Shown here: positions 35,721 through 36,173 of the stretch, in pieces
Layout of the letters: each line of letters opens with the position of its first letter
Numbering within the stretch: the stretch's first letter is position 1
Origin: Nitrosomonadaceae bacterium
GTDB taxonomy: Bacteria > Pseudomonadota > Gammaproteobacteria > Burkholderiales > Nitrosomonadaceae
Length of the DNA: 36,173 bases
Reading direction: 5' to 3'
Assembly (NCBI GenBank): GCA_002721545.1
Contig: PBKR01000033.1
Coordinates: 1-36,173, forward strand
Program-made: the position numbers and the translations under genes
Notes under the pieces: model-generated
Database searches by the model: none
What the model saw: the letters and a program-made list of their open reading frames with translations, nothing else
What the model was told of the DNA's origin: nothing

Positions 35721-36173
35721 ATGAATCTAATTGAGCAATTAGAAGCAGAAGAGATTAAACGTTTAAATAAGAATGTGCCAGATTTTTCTCCTGGTGATAC
35801 TGTAATTGTTAATGTAAAAGTTGTTGAGGGAGAGCGAAGTCGTATACAATCCTACGAGGGAGTAGTAATAGCGAAAAGAAATCGAGGCTTAAATTCTGCA
35901 TTTACTGTTCGGAAAATATCTAGTGGTGAAGGGGTAGAGCGTACTTTTCAAACGTATTCTCCATTAATTAATAATGTGGAAATTAAACGCAGAGGAGATG
36001 TACGTCGTGCTAAGCTTTATTATTTACGTGATCGTTCTGGAAGATCGGCCCGAATAAAAGAGAAGCTTCCTGCACGGTCAGCTGTTAAGAAAGAAGTAAA
36101 GAAAGAAGTAAAGAAAGAAGTAAAGAAAGAAGTAAAGAAAGAAGTAAAGAAAGAAGTAAAGAAAGAAGTAAAG
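35721..36173 (+). CDS. rplS: 50S ribosomal protein L19, with repetitive C-terminal tail (partial, runs off the window)
   Basis: The first ~116 residues are a normal L19: [59 protein letters not shown], then [17 protein letters not shown] where most L19 proteins end. L19 lies at the 30S-50S interface. After PARSA comes an unusual tail of VKKE units from Val122: seven complete units, then VK at the last base of the window. The stop codon is not seen. AGGAG gives a strong ribosome site, and the gene is last in the rpsP operon. Each unit is 12 bases, so changes in number keep the frame. Confidence 0.96.
   Translation, partial: MNLIEQLEAEEIKRLNKNVPDFSPGDTVIVNVKVVEGERSRIQSYEGVVIAKRNRGLNSAFTVRKISSGEGVERTFQTYSPLINNVEIKRRGDVRRAKLYYLRDRSGRSARIKEKLPARSAVKKEVKKEVKKEVKKEVKKEVKKEVKKEVK
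36084..36173 (+). repeat. 12-bp tandem repeat coding for VKKE units in rplS
   Basis: From 36096 to the window end GTAAAGAAAGAA repeats six and a half times without a mismatch. One earlier copy at 36084 differs by one base (GTT for GTA). The tract lies wholly inside the L19 reading frame and reaches the edge, so its full length is unknown. Confidence 0.95.

Noticed and set aside
1-36173. CRISPR array, insertion sequence, prophage or toxin-antitoxin system
   Set aside because: There are no spaced direct repeats, transposase motifs, phage proteins or paired small toxin genes; every large frame is a recognisable chromosomal gene.

Overview
The window is a stretch of AT-rich bacterial chromosome made almost entirely of housekeeping genes. 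It begins in the last ~220 bases of a 23S rRNA gene and ends inside rplS. The rRNA tails, gene order (prfB/lysS; tsaB-rimI-udg-lplT-alr; yciB-yciI-bolA-ppiC; leuS-holA-proA; uvrD/BPSS1780/thrB/DUF2782/polA; rpsP-rimM-trmD-rplS) and betaproteobacterial family types (type II homoserine kinase, BPSS1780 membrane protein, PTR1-like pteridine reductase) point to a betaproteobacterium. A class I phosphoribulokinase and a hopanoid-type HpnA suggest an autotroph of the Nitrosomonadales/Gallionellales kind; this placement is inference. Coding is dense, intergenic DNA is very AT-rich, and several usual neighbours are missing, which suggests a streamlined genome.

Layout: 1-489, 23S tail, 5S and terminator. 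633-4317, hpnA, then copZ and copA on the opposite strand. 4403-7772, lysS and prfB (with a programmed frameshift) on the minus strand, with msrB between them on the plus strand. 7924-9116, ispD-ispF. 9386-11042, tsaB-rimI-degenerate uracil glycosylase. 11054-13657, divergent lplT and alr. 13724-15654, ppiC, bolA, yciI and yciB on the minus strand. 15845-17913, pteridine reductase and MidA-like methyltransferase, divergent. 17989-24891, lpdA, proA, holA and leuS on the minus strand. 25210-28406, prk and uvrD. 28441-30643, BPSS1780-family protein, thrB and a DUF2782 protein. 31194-33953, polA. 34102-36173, rpsP-rimM-trmD-rplS.

Functionally the window covers translation and its accuracy (LysRS, LeuRS, RF2, TsaB, RimI, S16, RimM, TrmD, L19), replication and repair (PolA, UvrD, HolA), isoprenoid synthesis (IspD, IspF; HpnA may act on hopanoids made from that pool), amino-acid metabolism (ProA, ThrB, Alr), envelope upkeep (LplT, YciB, PpiC), copper export (CopA, CopZ), oxidative damage repair (MsrB) and one Calvin-cycle enzyme (Prk).

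I found no mobile element, CRISPR array, phage gene, defence island or tRNA, and no clearly new multi-gene system. The points most worth a second look are: an L19 C-terminal tail of tandem VKKE units running off the window edge; a family 4 uracil-DNA glycosylase that has lost its catalytic motif and three of four expected cluster cysteines but keeps a well-conserved C-terminal half; a possible translation-controlling stem before rpsP; a perfect 18-bp inverted repeat in the leuS/prk divergent region; a single-cysteine MsrB; and the absence of lptE from its usual place between leuS and holA. Both window ends lie in sequence that breaks assemblies (an rRNA operon and a tandem repeat), so this may be a whole contig.
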